Assembly (NCBI GenBank): GCA_947473355.1
Contig: CANJCQ010000016.1
Coordinates: forward strand, 1-58,188
Direction: 5' to 3'
DNA length: 58,188 nt
Source of the DNA: Sphingomonadaceae bacterium
GTDB lineage: Bacteria > Pseudomonadota > Alphaproteobacteria > Sphingomonadales > Sphingomonadaceae
The notes under the pieces were generated by a model. That model ran no database searches, was not told the origin of the DNA, and saw nothing but the letters and a program-made list of their open reading frames with translations. Within the stretch, counting starts at the first letter, position 1. Each line of letters begins with the position of its first letter. A program made the position numbers and the translations under genes. Shown here piece by piece: positions 34,027 to 42,558 of this stretch.

Positions 34027-34097
34027 GTTCTGATCATCCTCCTCCCGATCAGAACCCTGCCTGGGGCGGGCCGCGAATGCGACCCGCCCACTTTTTT
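34027..34097 (+). terminator. Second, related terminator-like block without a gene in front
   Basis: GTTCTGATC (34027-34035) pairs with GATCAGAAC (34047-34055). The block continues with GGGCGGG (34064-34070) pairing with CCCGCCC (34083-34089), then a six-T run (34092-34097). The order and even the flanking words match the block after receptor 1, yet no gene ends here. TTCTGA in the first arm would be a Phe-stop ending, like that of receptor 1. Confidence 0.7.
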
Positions 34098-34125
34098 GCC
34101 CGGGATCATGCGCCAATCCGCAGCA

Positions 34126-34143
34126 TTGTCATGCCAGTGTCAC
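34126..34143 (+). promoter_or_regulatory. PHO-like box of phoB
   Basis: Reads TTGTCAT-GCCA-GTGTCAC, half-sites at 11-bp phase, ending 44 bases before the phoB start. This suggests autoregulation, as for phoB in other bacteria. Confidence 0.7.
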
Positions 34144-34187
34144 CTGGATTGGCAATGGCAGCGCAAGTTGCACCCGGGGGCCCTACC

Positions 34188-34877
34188 ATGCCAGCACCAC
34201 GCGTCCTTCTGGTCGAAGACGATCCTGCGCTTGCCGAACTGCTCGACTATCGTTTCAAGGCGGAAGGCTATGTCGTCGACAGCACGCCTGATGGCGACGA
34301 AGCCTTGCTGCTCGCCGCCGAAAATGCCCCCGATCTGGTCATTCTCGATTGGATGATCGAAGGCACCAGCGGCATCGAAGTGTGCCGCCGCCTGCGCCGC
34401 GACAAGGCTACTGCCCATGTCCCGATCATCATGCTGACCGCGCGCGAGGCCGAGGAGGACCGGATCCGCGGGCTCGAGACCGGCGCCGACGACTATGTGA
34501 CCAAGCCTTTTTCCCCGCGCGAACTGCTTGCCCGGGTCGGCGCGATCATGCGCCGGATCAGGCCGGCGCTGGCAGGCGAGGCTCTGCAGGTCGGCGATCT
34601 CAAACTCGATGTCGCCAGCCACCGCGTGATCCGTCAGGGCCGCACGATTTCGCTGGGGCCGACCGAATTCCGCCTGCTCAAATTCTTCATGGAGCACCCC
34701 GGACGGGTCTTCTCGCGCGGGCAATTGCTCGATGCGGTCTGGACTACCCATGCCGATATCGAACTGCGCACGGTGGACGCCCACATCCGCCGTTTGCGAC
34801 AAGGCATCGAGATCGACGGCGCGCTCGACCCGGTTCGTACAGTGCGTTCGGCCGGCTATTCGCTGGAAGCTGTCTGA
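34188..34877 (+). CDS. phoB: PhoB-type phosphate response regulator, orphan
   Basis: A 229-residue response regulator with a complete receiver. The acidic pair is in VLLVEDDPALAEL, the phospho-acceptor Asp in LVILDWMIEGTSG, the switch Thr in IIMLTA and the Lys in VTKPFSPREL. The DNA-binding winged helix has LGPTEFRLLKFFMEHPGRVFSRGQLLDAVW, RTVDAHIRRLRQGIE and VRTVRSAGYSLE, a close match to PhoB and absent of special features. The ATG at 34188 begins exactly at the receiver (MPAPRVLLVEDD); in-frame codons upstream belong to the promoter. No phoR or pst genes are adjacent, so the kinase must be elsewhere. It sits between two PHO boxes. Confidence 0.85.
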   Translation: MPAPRVLLVEDDPALAELLDYRFKAEGYVVDSTPDGDEALLLAAENAPDLVILDWMIEGTSGIEVCRRLRRDKATAHVPIIMLTAREAEEDRIRGLETGADDYVTKPFSPRELLARVGAIMRRIRPALAGEALQVGDLKLDVASHRVIRQGRTISLGPTEFRLLKFFMEHPGRVFSRGQLLDAVWTTHADIELRTVDAHIRRLRQGIEIDGALDPVRTVRSAGYSLEAV

Positions 34878-34931
34878 TCCTGACAGGGCAGATCAAGGCA
34901 TAGAAAAGTCATTGAAATCTTTAGCCCAAAT

Positions 34932-34949
34932 CCTGTCAGACTGCTGTCA
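34932..34949 (+). promoter_or_regulatory. PHO-like box of receptor 2 and the phosphatase
   Basis: Reads CTGTCAG-ACTG-CTGTCAT, the closest to the E. coli PHO consensus in this window. ACTGCAAT begins 15 bases after its end (34964), as in the first receptor promoter. Confidence 0.8.
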
Positions 34950-35016
34950 TTTACCATACGCTGCACTGCAATAAACGACACCTAAACGCTCCCTCGACTC
35001 AACAGGGAGCCCTACA

Positions 35017-37539
35017 ATGAAATTCGATTCGCGGCGTTTGCTCAAGGCTGCTGGCAGCAGCATGATCACCATTCTGGCGCTCTCCTGCAGCACCATGGCG
35101 CTGGCCCAGGCAGGCATTGCCCCCGCTGCCGATGATGCCGAAGGCCGCCTCACAGAAATCATCGTCACCGCGCAGAAGCGTTCGGAAAACCTCCAGGATA
35201 CGCCGATTGCGATTTCGGTGCTCGGCAACCAGGGGATTGTTGACCGACACGTCCAGTCGCTGCTTGACCTTGGCGATGGCGCGATCCCGTCGCTGAAAGT
35301 CGCGCCGTTTTTCTCGCGCCCAGGCGCATTGATCATCAATATTCGCGGCGTCGGCGTGCTGTCAGACAGCAACCAGCCAGCCCGCGATCAGGGCGTTGGC
35401 GTATATGTTGACGGTGTCTATCTCGGCCGTGCGCAGGGCCTTGGCACCGCGCTTTATGACGTCGAGAATATCGAAGTGCTCAAGGGCCCGCAGGGCACCC
35501 TGTTCGGTCGCAACACCGAAGGCGGTGCGGTGAACATTGTCACAAAGCGCCCCAGCGGCGAGTTCAAGCTGAATGCCACTGCAGGCCTCGGCAACTATGG
35601 CAGCCACAAGTTCGAAGCGCACGTCGATCTGCCCGCTTTTGCCAATATCAGCCTCAAGCTCGACGGCATTCTGACCAAACGCGATGCTTTCGTCAAAAAC
35701 CCGATGCCAGGTCAGGAAGGCTTCAACAGTTTCGACAAGCGCGGTGGGCGGATTGAAGCGCTGTGGAAGCCGTCAGACAACTTCAGTGCCGATTTTGCCT
35801 TTGACAAGGCATATGACGCGACATCGACGCTTTACCTGCAGCTGGTTGAGGCCGGCAAAGGCCTGCCCGCAACGGCGACACACCCTGCATCGACCAGCCC
35901 CACGCTGGCAGCCTACACCAACTTCGCCATCATTCCGAACGTGCTCGCGGCGATCAATCCGTTGCAGCCCACCCGCGCATCCACGGCTGTTGTCGGCTCA
36001 CCCCAACAGCCGAGCATCGGCAGGACAACCGGCTACCGTCTTGGCCTGGAATTGAAGGCCGCGCCAAATCTGACACTGAAATCAATCACGTCTTATCGCG
36101 AATTGACGCAGGGCCAGTTCGACAACGGCTCAGCAGTGCCTTCGATGCAGGCTGTGGTCACGGCTACAAACCCGACAGGGGCGTTTAATCTGACTACGCC
36201 AACTGCCGCTTTCGACAATGCCGTTCCGGGCACTGCATTCTCGCGTTACAGCCTTGCGCAATTCACCCAGGACCAATTCAGCCAGGAACTACAGGTGATT
36301 GGTGAGTTCAATCGGGTCAAGTATCAATTCGGTGCCTTGTATTATGTCGAAAACGTTGAAGACAATGCTCAGGCGTTCAATACTCAGGAATTGACCGGCA
36401 CCACGGGTAGTGCAGTGTTTTACGCCACGCCAAGCGCTTCGGCTATGGTCGTTCAGCGCGCCAGTCGGGTCAAGACGACCAGCGTCGGCGTCTATGGTCA
36501 GGCGACCTTCAATCCGGCACTGATGAACGAAATTCTCCATCTGACCGTGGGCGGGCGTTACACACGCGACAAAAAAGAAGGCAGCCTGTTTACGATCAAC
36601 GGTGCCTTGCCGATCCTGCCAGTCAATGGCGTAAATGTTGTGGGCGCCATTCCCCTGAACGCATCCTGGTCAAGGGTCGATCCTCTGGTAAATCTGTCCG
36701 TCGATGTGTCGGATGACATTCATCTCTATGGCAAGTGGAGCAGCGGCTATAAGTCGGGCGGTGCCAGTTCTCGTTCGCTTTCCTACCGCGGGTTTAATCC
36801 GGAGACCGTTTCGATGTTCGAAATCGGGGCCAAGACCGAGTTCTGGGACAACAAGGCGCGTCTGAATCTTGCCGCCTACACTGGCACATACAAGGGCATT
36901 CAGCTTGATTTTGCCGGTCTCTACGAAGACGTCATCAACGGCGTCCGGGTCGCAACCACCCGCACCACTCTCGAAGTTGTCAACGCGCCAGGTAATGGCA
37001 AGCTCAAGGGTTTCGAAGCCGAACTGACGCTCGCGCCGGTAAAGGGGCTGACTCTCTCAGCGAGCTATGCCTACAACAGCGTCAAGATCCCCGACACGAT
37101 CAACCCTTTCCCGCAAACCGGCGGCGTTTTCATTACTACGCCGATCCCGATCTATCAGGTCTATACACCTGCGCACTCGGCGAGCGCCTCGATCGACTTC
37201 GAACAGCCGTTCGATGGTTTTACTATTCGTGCGCACTTCGACGGAAATTATGACTCAGGCTACTATGCAGGCTACACGGACTCGACCTACGATCCGGTGA
37301 CTCGCGCGGTTCGCTATGCCCAGCCCGAGGGAGACAAGGCGCTGGTGTTCAATGGCCGTCTGGCTATCACCGATATTGAACTGGGTAACAACAACGCTAG
37401 GCTCACTGTTTCGGTCTGGGGCCGCAACCTGTTCAACGAGGAACACCTTTTCTACAAATCGGGTACGCCAAATGCCGGTATCAACGGCTTCTTCAATGAC
37501 CCGCGCACTTTCGGCGTTGAAGTCAATCTCAAGATATAA
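35017..37539 (+). CDS. TonB-dependent outer-membrane receptor 2
   Basis: An 840-residue paralogue of receptor 1. The signal peptide ends MALAQAG. The plug has EIIVTAQKRSENLQDTPIAISVLG, GVGVYVDGVYLGRAQG and EVLKGPQGTLFGRNTEGGAVNIVTKRPSGEF. The barrel includes HLTVGGRYTRDKKEG, IHLYGKWSSGYKSGGASSR and LTVSVWGRNLFNEEHLFYKSG. It ends DPRTFGVEVNLKI, so the terminal residue is Ile rather than Phe. GGGAGCC precedes the ATG. The phosphatase gene follows 19 bases downstream, so the two are one operon. A phosphorus-ester substrate cleaved by that phosphatase is an attractive inference. Confidence 0.92.
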   Translation: MKFDSRRLLKAAGSSMITILALSCSTMALAQAGIAPAADDAEGRLTEIIVTAQKRSENLQDTPIAISVLGNQGIVDRHVQSLLDLGDGAIPSLKVAPFFSRPGALIINIRGVGVLSDSNQPARDQGVGVYVDGVYLGRAQGLGTALYDVENIEVLKGPQGTLFGRNTEGGAVNIVTKRPSGEFKLNATAGLGNYGSHKFEAHVDLPAFANISLKLDGILTKRDAFVKNPMPGQEGFNSFDKRGGRIEALWKPSDNFSADFAFDKAYDATSTLYLQLVEAGKGLPATATHPASTSPTLAAYTNFAIIPNVLAAINPLQPTRASTAVVGSPQQPSIGRTTGYRLGLELKAAPNLTLKSITSYRELTQGQFDNGSAVPSMQAVVTATNPTGAFNLTTPTAAFDNAVPGTAFSRYSLAQFTQDQFSQELQVIGEFNRVKYQFGALYYVENVEDNAQAFNTQELTGTTGSAVFYATPSASAMVVQRASRVKTTSVGVYGQATFNPALMNEILHLTVGGRYTRDKKEGSLFTINGALPILPVNGVNVVGAIPLNASWSRVDPLVNLSVDVSDDIHLYGKWSSGYKSGGASSRSLSYRGFNPETVSMFEIGAKTEFWDNKARLNLAAYTGTYKGIQLDFAGLYEDVINGVRVATTRTTLEVVNAPGNGKLKGFEAELTLAPVKGLTLSASYAYNSVKIPDTINPFPQTGGVFITTPIPIYQVYTPAHSASASIDFEQPFDGFTIRAHFDGNYDSGYYAGYTDSTYDPVTRAVRYAQPEGDKALVFNGRLAITDIELGNNNARLTVSVWGRNLFNEEHLFYKSGTPNAGINGFFNDPRTFGVEVNLKI

Positions 37540-37558
37540 TCGAAGAGGTCTCAATAAT

Positions 37559-38611
37559 ATGAACCGCACAAACCGGGCGCTAGCCGCCGTCCTCGCCTTT
37601 CTCACGCCGGTGGCCGCCCTCGCGGCGCCGCCGGCAGGAGCAGTGGCCGAACGCACCGCTGGCGGCCAGTTGGCGGTCAGCTGGACATCGGCAGGTCCCG
37701 TCGATGTGCTGCTGGCCGAGCAGCCCGGGGCCAGCCCGGCGCAGGCAAAGCTGGTCTCGCCGCGCGACAGCGACGGCAAGTATCTGGCGACTGATGCCAC
37801 GGCCCCGCGCAGCTATTTCATCCTGCGCGATGCCCGCACCGGCGAGACGACACGGGTGGCCGAACGGCTGCTGCCGCTCGAAGGCGGATCCAACTTCCGC
37901 GACATCGGCGGCTATGCCACTGCCAGCGGCAGGCATGTCCGCTGGGGAATGATCTATCGCTCGGGCGGCACCCCCATGCTGACCCCGGCGGATTTGAACC
38001 GCATTCAGGGGCTGGGCCTTGCCAATATGGTCGACCTGCGCTCGAGCGAGGAGCGGGTGATCGCGCCGTCGCGGATCGACGGCATTCCCTACACCGCCGT
38101 CGGCTATTCGATGATGCCGCTGATTTCCAACGTCAATCGCAGTTCGGAAGCGACCTATCGCGGCTTCCCGACAATGCTGGCCCCGCAGATCAAACAGATC
38201 TTTGGCAAATTGCTCAGCCGTCAGGCACCGCTCGCCTATAATTGCTCGGCCGGGCAGGATCGCACCGGGTTCACTACCGCCGTGGTGCTGACCGCGCTGG
38301 GCGTGCCGCATGATACCATCGAAGCGGACTATCACCTCTCGACGCTCTATCGCCGCCCCGAAAACGAAATGCCGAAACTCAGCCCTGCGATGCAGGAAAC
38401 CAGCCCGGTCGCTGCCTATTTCGGACGCACGCTGGGCGATCCGGTGGTGCGCAAGCCCCAGCCGCTCTATACGGCGGATGGCACTTCCTATCTCTCCTTC
38501 GCGCTCGATGAAGTGAAGAAAAACTGGGGCTCGGTGGAAGGCTATCTCGCTGCCGAGGCCGGGGTGACCAAGGCCGATCTGGTCCGTTTGCGCGCCGCCT
38601 ATACCGAATAG
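37559..38611 (+). CDS. Exported tyrosine-phosphatase-like protein
   Basis: A 350-residue protein with a signal peptide (AVLAFLTPVAALAAPP). An N-terminal beta domain of about 90 residues precedes a Y_phosphatase3-type catalytic domain, opening GGSNFRDIGGYAT. The P-loop is YNCSAGQDRTGF, with the nucleophilic Cys and the Arg intact. The residue before Cys is Asn where most members have His. A general-acid Asp could lie in LRSSEERV or later loops. It probably hydrolyses phosphomonoesters or phospho-amino acids in the periplasm. Coupled to receptor 2 and under the same PHO box, so phosphate release from imported compounds is a likely role. Confidence 0.82.
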   Translation: MNRTNRALAAVLAFLTPVAALAAPPAGAVAERTAGGQLAVSWTSAGPVDVLLAEQPGASPAQAKLVSPRDSDGKYLATDATAPRSYFILRDARTGETTRVAERLLPLEGGSNFRDIGGYATASGRHVRWGMIYRSGGTPMLTPADLNRIQGLGLANMVDLRSSEERVIAPSRIDGIPYTAVGYSMMPLISNVNRSSEATYRGFPTMLAPQIKQIFGKLLSRQAPLAYNCSAGQDRTGFTTAVVLTALGVPHDTIEADYHLSTLYRRPENEMPKLSPAMQETSPVAAYFGRTLGDPVVRKPQPLYTADGTSYLSFALDEVKKNWGSVEGYLAAEAGVTKADLVRLRAAYTE

Positions 38612-38679
38612 CCTCATTCAGCTATGGTGGGGCCGATGATGCTCGGCCAACCCCTAAGAATCACCGGCGCCGTGCCTTC

Positions 38680-38708
38680 GCGTCACCATTCCGTCACGCC
38701 AGTGTAAC
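38680..38708 (+). promoter_or_regulatory. Triple PHO-like box of ppk
   Basis: Three half-sites at 11-bp phase: GCGTCAC-CATT-CCGTCAC-GCCA-GTGTAAC. The last ends only 11 bases before the first in-frame ATG (38720), too close for a promoter, which supports a later translation start. A hairpin GGCCGA/TCGGCC lies just upstream at 38631-38648 and may end the preceding operon. Confidence 0.7.
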
Positions 38709-38758
38709 AGGCCTGCCGCATGGACATGCAATCGGAACAGGGCGCGCAAGGGGCGATG

Positions 38759-40924
38759 ATGACCGGGGGGATCGTGCAATCTGACGGCCGCGCTGGGCCG
38801 GGCGATGAGGCACTCTATTTCAATCGCGAACTCAGCTGGCTGACCTTCAACCAGCGGGTGCTGGCCGAAGCGCAAAACGAAGACTATCCGCTGCTCGAGC
38901 GGCTGCGCTTCCTGTCGATTTCAGGCAGCAACCTCGATGAATTCATGACTGTGCGCGTCGCCGGGCTCGCCGGGCAGGCCCGCCGCCAGATCGAGGAAGT
39001 GTCGATCGATGGCCGCACCCCGTCGCAGCAGCTGGTATCGATCCGCGAGGCCTATATGGCGCTCGAAGCGAGCCAGCAGCAAATCTGGCGCGAATTGCGC
39101 GATCTGCTCGCCGAAAAGTCGATTTCGCTGGCCCGGGTCGATCCCGGCGGCGATCCCGACGCCGACTGGTTCAAGGCCTATTTCCTCGATCATATCGTGC
39201 CGGTTATCACCCCGCAGGCGATCGATCCGGCCCACCCATTCCCCTTCGTTGCCAGTCAGGGCATGGGGCTGCTGTTCTCGCTGACCCGCAATGCCGACAA
39301 GGCGGCAGTGATGGAGATGGTGCTGATCCCATCGGCCCTGCCGCGGTTCATCCGGGTGCCGGGTGAACAGGCGCACTATATCAGCATTGAAGACCTGATC
39401 TGCCGCCATGCCGACCTGATCTTTCCAGGCTTCACCATATTGGGCAGCGGCGTGTTCCGCGTGCTGCGTGACAGCGATATCGAGGTCGAGGAAGATGCCG
39501 AGGATCTGGTGCGCTATTTCCGCACTGCGATCCAGCGGCGGCGGCGTGGATCGGTGATCCTGCTGCAACTGCAGGACGGGTTTGACCGCGACGCCGAAGT
39601 GCTGCTGCGCGAGCAGCTGGGGCTCGACCGCGCGCTGGTCACCAAGACGGGCGGGCTGATCGGGGTTGGCGGCCTTGCCGCGCTGGTCGAGGAGGACCGG
39701 CCCGAGCTCAAGTTCGAACCCTACAGCCCGCGCTATCCCGAACGCGTACTGGCGCATGATGGCGATTGCTTCGCTGCGATCCGCGAAAAAGACTTGGTGA
39801 TCCATCACCCATACGAGACCTTCGAAGTGGTGGTCGATTTCCTGCGCCAGGCCGCAACCGATCCCGATGTCATTGCCATCAAGCAGACGCTCTATCGCGC
39901 CGGCAAACAGTCCGCGGTCATCGCGGCGCTGATCCTGGCGGCGGAATCGGGCAAATCGGTGACTGCCGTGGTCGAACTCAAGGCGCGATTCGACGAGGAG
40001 CAGAACCTGCTGTGGGCTTCGGAACTCGAGAGGGCCGGGGTGCAGGTGATCTATGGCTTTGTTGACTGGAAGACCCACGCCAAGGTTTCGATGGTGGTGC
40101 GCCGCGAAGGCCAGGGCTATCGCACCTATTGCCACTTCGGCACCGGCAACTATCACCCGGTTACCGCGCGGATTTACACCGACCTCAGCTTCTTTACCGC
40201 CGATCCACGTGCCGGACGCGATGTCGCCAAGCTGTTCAATTTCATCACCGGCTATATCGAGCCTGATTCGATGGATATGCTGTCGATCTCGCCGACGGGC
40301 ATCCGCCGCACACTGTATCAATGCATCGACACCGAAATTGCCAATGCCCAGGCGGGCAAACCGGCAGCGATCTGGGCCAAGCTCAATTCGCTGACTGATT
40401 CCGCGCTGATCAGCAGGCTCTATGCGGCGAGCCAGGCCGGGGTTTCGATCATGCTTGTGGTGCGTGGCATCTGCTGCCTGCGCCCGGGGGTTCCGGGGCT
40501 GTCGGAAACGATCATGGTCAAATCGATCATCGGACGCTTTCTGGAACACAGCCGGATCTGGGCCTTCGCCAATGGCGCCGAATTGCCGCACAATCAGGCC
40601 AGACTGTTCATTTCCTCGGCTGACGGAATGACCCGCAATCTCGATCGCCGGGTCGAAGTGCTTGTCGAAATCACAAACCAGACCGTCCACGATCAGGTGC
40701 TCGATCAGGTGATGCTGGCCAATCTGCTCGATACCGAGCAAAGCTGGCTGCTGGGCCCCGACGGGACCTACAGCCGGGTCGGTAAGCGCGTGCCGCCGTT
40801 CAACCTGCACTCTTACTTTATGACCAATCCCTCGCTTTCGGGGCGCGGTGCGGCGCTGAAGTCTGGCCGACAGGTGCCCGCGCTTGCCTTGCAAAACAGT
40901 GGACTTGAAACCGGCACGCCGTGA
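38759..40924 (+). CDS. ppk: Polyphosphate kinase
   Basis: About 721 residues of Ppk1, which builds polyphosphate from ATP reversibly. The N-domain opens YFNRELSWLTFNQRVLAEA and has SISGSNLDEFMTVRVAGL. The catalytic domains contain PYETFEVVVDFLRQAATDPDVIAIKQTLYRAG, VELKARFDEEQNLLWA and the phosphohistidine region YRTYCHFGTGNYHPVTARIYTDLSFFT. The ATG at 38759 is chosen because AAGGGG lies five bases before it and the PHO box sits too near the ATG at 38720. The ppx gene overlaps its stop, so the two are coupled. Confidence 0.93.
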   Translation: MTGGIVQSDGRAGPGDEALYFNRELSWLTFNQRVLAEAQNEDYPLLERLRFLSISGSNLDEFMTVRVAGLAGQARRQIEEVSIDGRTPSQQLVSIREAYMALEASQQQIWRELRDLLAEKSISLARVDPGGDPDADWFKAYFLDHIVPVITPQAIDPAHPFPFVASQGMGLLFSLTRNADKAAVMEMVLIPSALPRFIRVPGEQAHYISIEDLICRHADLIFPGFTILGSGVFRVLRDSDIEVEEDAEDLVRYFRTAIQRRRRGSVILLQLQDGFDRDAEVLLREQLGLDRALVTKTGGLIGVGGLAALVEEDRPELKFEPYSPRYPERVLAHDGDCFAAIREKDLVIHHPYETFEVVVDFLRQAATDPDVIAIKQTLYRAGKQSAVIAALILAAESGKSVTAVVELKARFDEEQNLLWASELERAGVQVIYGFVDWKTHAKVSMVVRREGQGYRTYCHFGTGNYHPVTARIYTDLSFFTADPRAGRDVAKLFNFITGYIEPDSMDMLSISPTGIRRTLYQCIDTEIANAQAGKPAAIWAKLNSLTDSALISRLYAASQAGVSIMLVVRGICCLRPGVPGLSETIMVKSIIGRFLEHSRIWAFANGAELPHNQARLFISSADGMTRNLDRRVEVLVEITNQTVHDQVLDQVMLANLLDTEQSWLLGPDGTYSRVGKRVPPFNLHSYFMTNPSLSGRGAALKSGRQVPALALQNSGLETGTP

Positions 40925-42480
40925 CTTTGTGGGGGGCAGTCCCTATCTCCCTGAACATGAGTTCCAAGCGCGCCATCATCGATATCGGGTCGAACACTGT
41001 CCGGCTGGTTGTCTATGGCGGCCCGGCACGCGCGCCGGTTTCGTTGTTCAATGAAAAAGTGACGGCAAAGCTCGGCCGCGGGGTCGGGGAGAGCGGTCTG
41101 CTGACGGCAAAGGCCATGGAGGCAGCGCTCGCCGGCCTTGCACGATACCGTATCCTGATCGAATCGGCCGGGATCCGCGATGTCACTGTCGTCGCCACGG
41201 CGGCGGCGCGCGATGCAATAAACGGTCCGCAGTTTCTCGATGCAATCCGTGCGATCGGTCTTGAGCCGCGCCTGCTTTCGGGCGAGGAAGAGGCGATCAC
41301 CAGCGCCAACGGTGTCATGGCAGCCTTCCCTAGCACCCGGGGCATGGTCGCCGATCTGGGTGGCGGCAGTCTTGAGCTGATCGATATTGATCGGGATCAC
41401 TGCGCCCACGGGGTCAGCCTGCCGCTTGGCACCTTGCTGCTGCCAGCGCTGCGCAAGCGGGGCCTCGCGCAGTTCAACCGCAAGATCGCCGACTATCTGC
41501 AAACCGCCGAGATGACTGCCGGGCATGGCTTGCCGCTCTATCTGGTCGGTGGTTCCTGCCGTGCCTTTGCCCGCTATGCCTTGCATGTGACGGGCTGGCC
41601 GCTCGACGATCCGCATGGCTTTGAACTCGACACCGATACGGCGATTGCGCTCGCCGGAACGCTGGGCCGCCGCCGCAGCAAGGTTCCGCTGCAGATACCG
41701 GGCCTGTCCAACGCGCGGCTGGCCAGCCTGACCGACGCATCTGCGCTGATTGCCGTGCTGGCGGGGCAAATCCGGCCATCGAGCCTGATATTCTCATCCT
41801 GGGGTCTGCGCGAGGGGTTGATTTATCGCAGCCTCAGCCCGTCCGAGCGCAGCCGCGATCCGGCGCTGGCCGGGATCGCTGAATTCACCACAAGCATCGG
41901 CAGCCCGGCCTCGCTGGCTACCATGGTCGCCGGCTGGACCGCGCCTGCCAATCAGCCCAATGGCCGCCCCCGCGAAAACCTGCGGCTGGCTGCGATCATG
42001 CTGGCGCTGGCCTCTGCCTCGATCGAACCCAATCTGCGCGTCGGGCAGGCCACCGACTGGGCCTTGCGCAAGCGCTGGATCGGCATCGATCATGAAGAAC
42101 GCGCGATGCTGGCGGCCTGCGTGCTGGCCAACAGCGGCAGGCCCCTGGCAGGAATGGAACTTGAACGCCTTGCCCCGGCGGAATCACTGGCGCAGGCGGC
42201 GATCTGGGGGCAGGCGGCCCGGCTGTGCCGCAGGCTGACCGGCGGCTCAGCCAGCACCCTCGCGGCGAGCTGGCTGGAGGTGTCGGGCGAGCGGCTGGTG
42301 CTGTCAGTCCGTCAGCCGCTGGCAGCCTTGTTCACGGATTCCATTGAAAAAGATTTGCGTGCGCTGGCTCGCTCGCTGGGCTTGAAATCGGCCTTCGTCG
42401 CAGTGCCCGAGGGCGCTGATTTGCGTGATATCCGGCCCAACAACGGCCCGCTGCCCGCCGAAAAGGCGCCGGCACTGTAA
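40921..42480 (+). CDS. ppx: Exopolyphosphatase / guanosine pentaphosphatase family
   Basis: A 519-residue Ppx/GppA-family protein of the actin-like ATPase fold. It has AIIDIGSNTVRLVVYGG near residue 18, the activating Glu region VTVVATAAARDAINGPQF, LSGEEEAITSANGVMAAFP and MVADLGGGSLELIDID. The long C-terminal helical domain is HD-like. It removes terminal phosphates from polyphosphate. A GTG at 40921 overlaps the ppk stop (GTGA) and suggests translational coupling; an ATG at 40957 is the alternative and lies nearer the family N-terminus. Polyphosphate would be made and used by one operon. Confidence 0.9.
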   Translation: MTLWGAVPISLNMSSKRAIIDIGSNTVRLVVYGGPARAPVSLFNEKVTAKLGRGVGESGLLTAKAMEAALAGLARYRILIESAGIRDVTVVATAAARDAINGPQFLDAIRAIGLEPRLLSGEEEAITSANGVMAAFPSTRGMVADLGGGSLELIDIDRDHCAHGVSLPLGTLLLPALRKRGLAQFNRKIADYLQTAEMTAGHGLPLYLVGGSCRAFARYALHVTGWPLDDPHGFELDTDTAIALAGTLGRRRSKVPLQIPGLSNARLASLTDASALIAVLAGQIRPSSLIFSSWGLREGLIYRSLSPSERSRDPALAGIAEFTTSIGSPASLATMVAGWTAPANQPNGRPRENLRLAAIMLALASASIEPNLRVGQATDWALRKRWIGIDHEERAMLAACVLANSGRPLAGMELERLAPAESLAQAAIWGQAARLCRRLTGGSASTLAASWLEVSGERLVLSVRQPLAALFTDSIEKDLRALARSLGLKSAFVAVPEGADLRDIRPNNGPLPAEKAPAL

Positions 42481-42496
42481 CCAATCTGCCTTGTTA

Positions 42497-42514
42497 GCGT
42501 CATGCTGCCGAAAC
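42497..42514 (+). promoter_or_regulatory. Possible weak PHO-like box before plcP
   Basis: Reads GCGTCAT-GCTG-CCGAAAC. The first half-site is good and the second poor. The 7-mer one phase upstream (CTGCCTT) begins CTG. It lies 45 bases before the plcP start, the same distance as other boxes here. Confidence 0.35.
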
Positions 42515-42558
42515 CTGGGTGCACCATAGCATGGGCGCAACCGGACGGAGCCGATACT

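Noticed and set aside
38921..40894. A 657-codon frame opposite ppk
   Set aside because: Antisense shadow; ppk carries all catalytic motifs.
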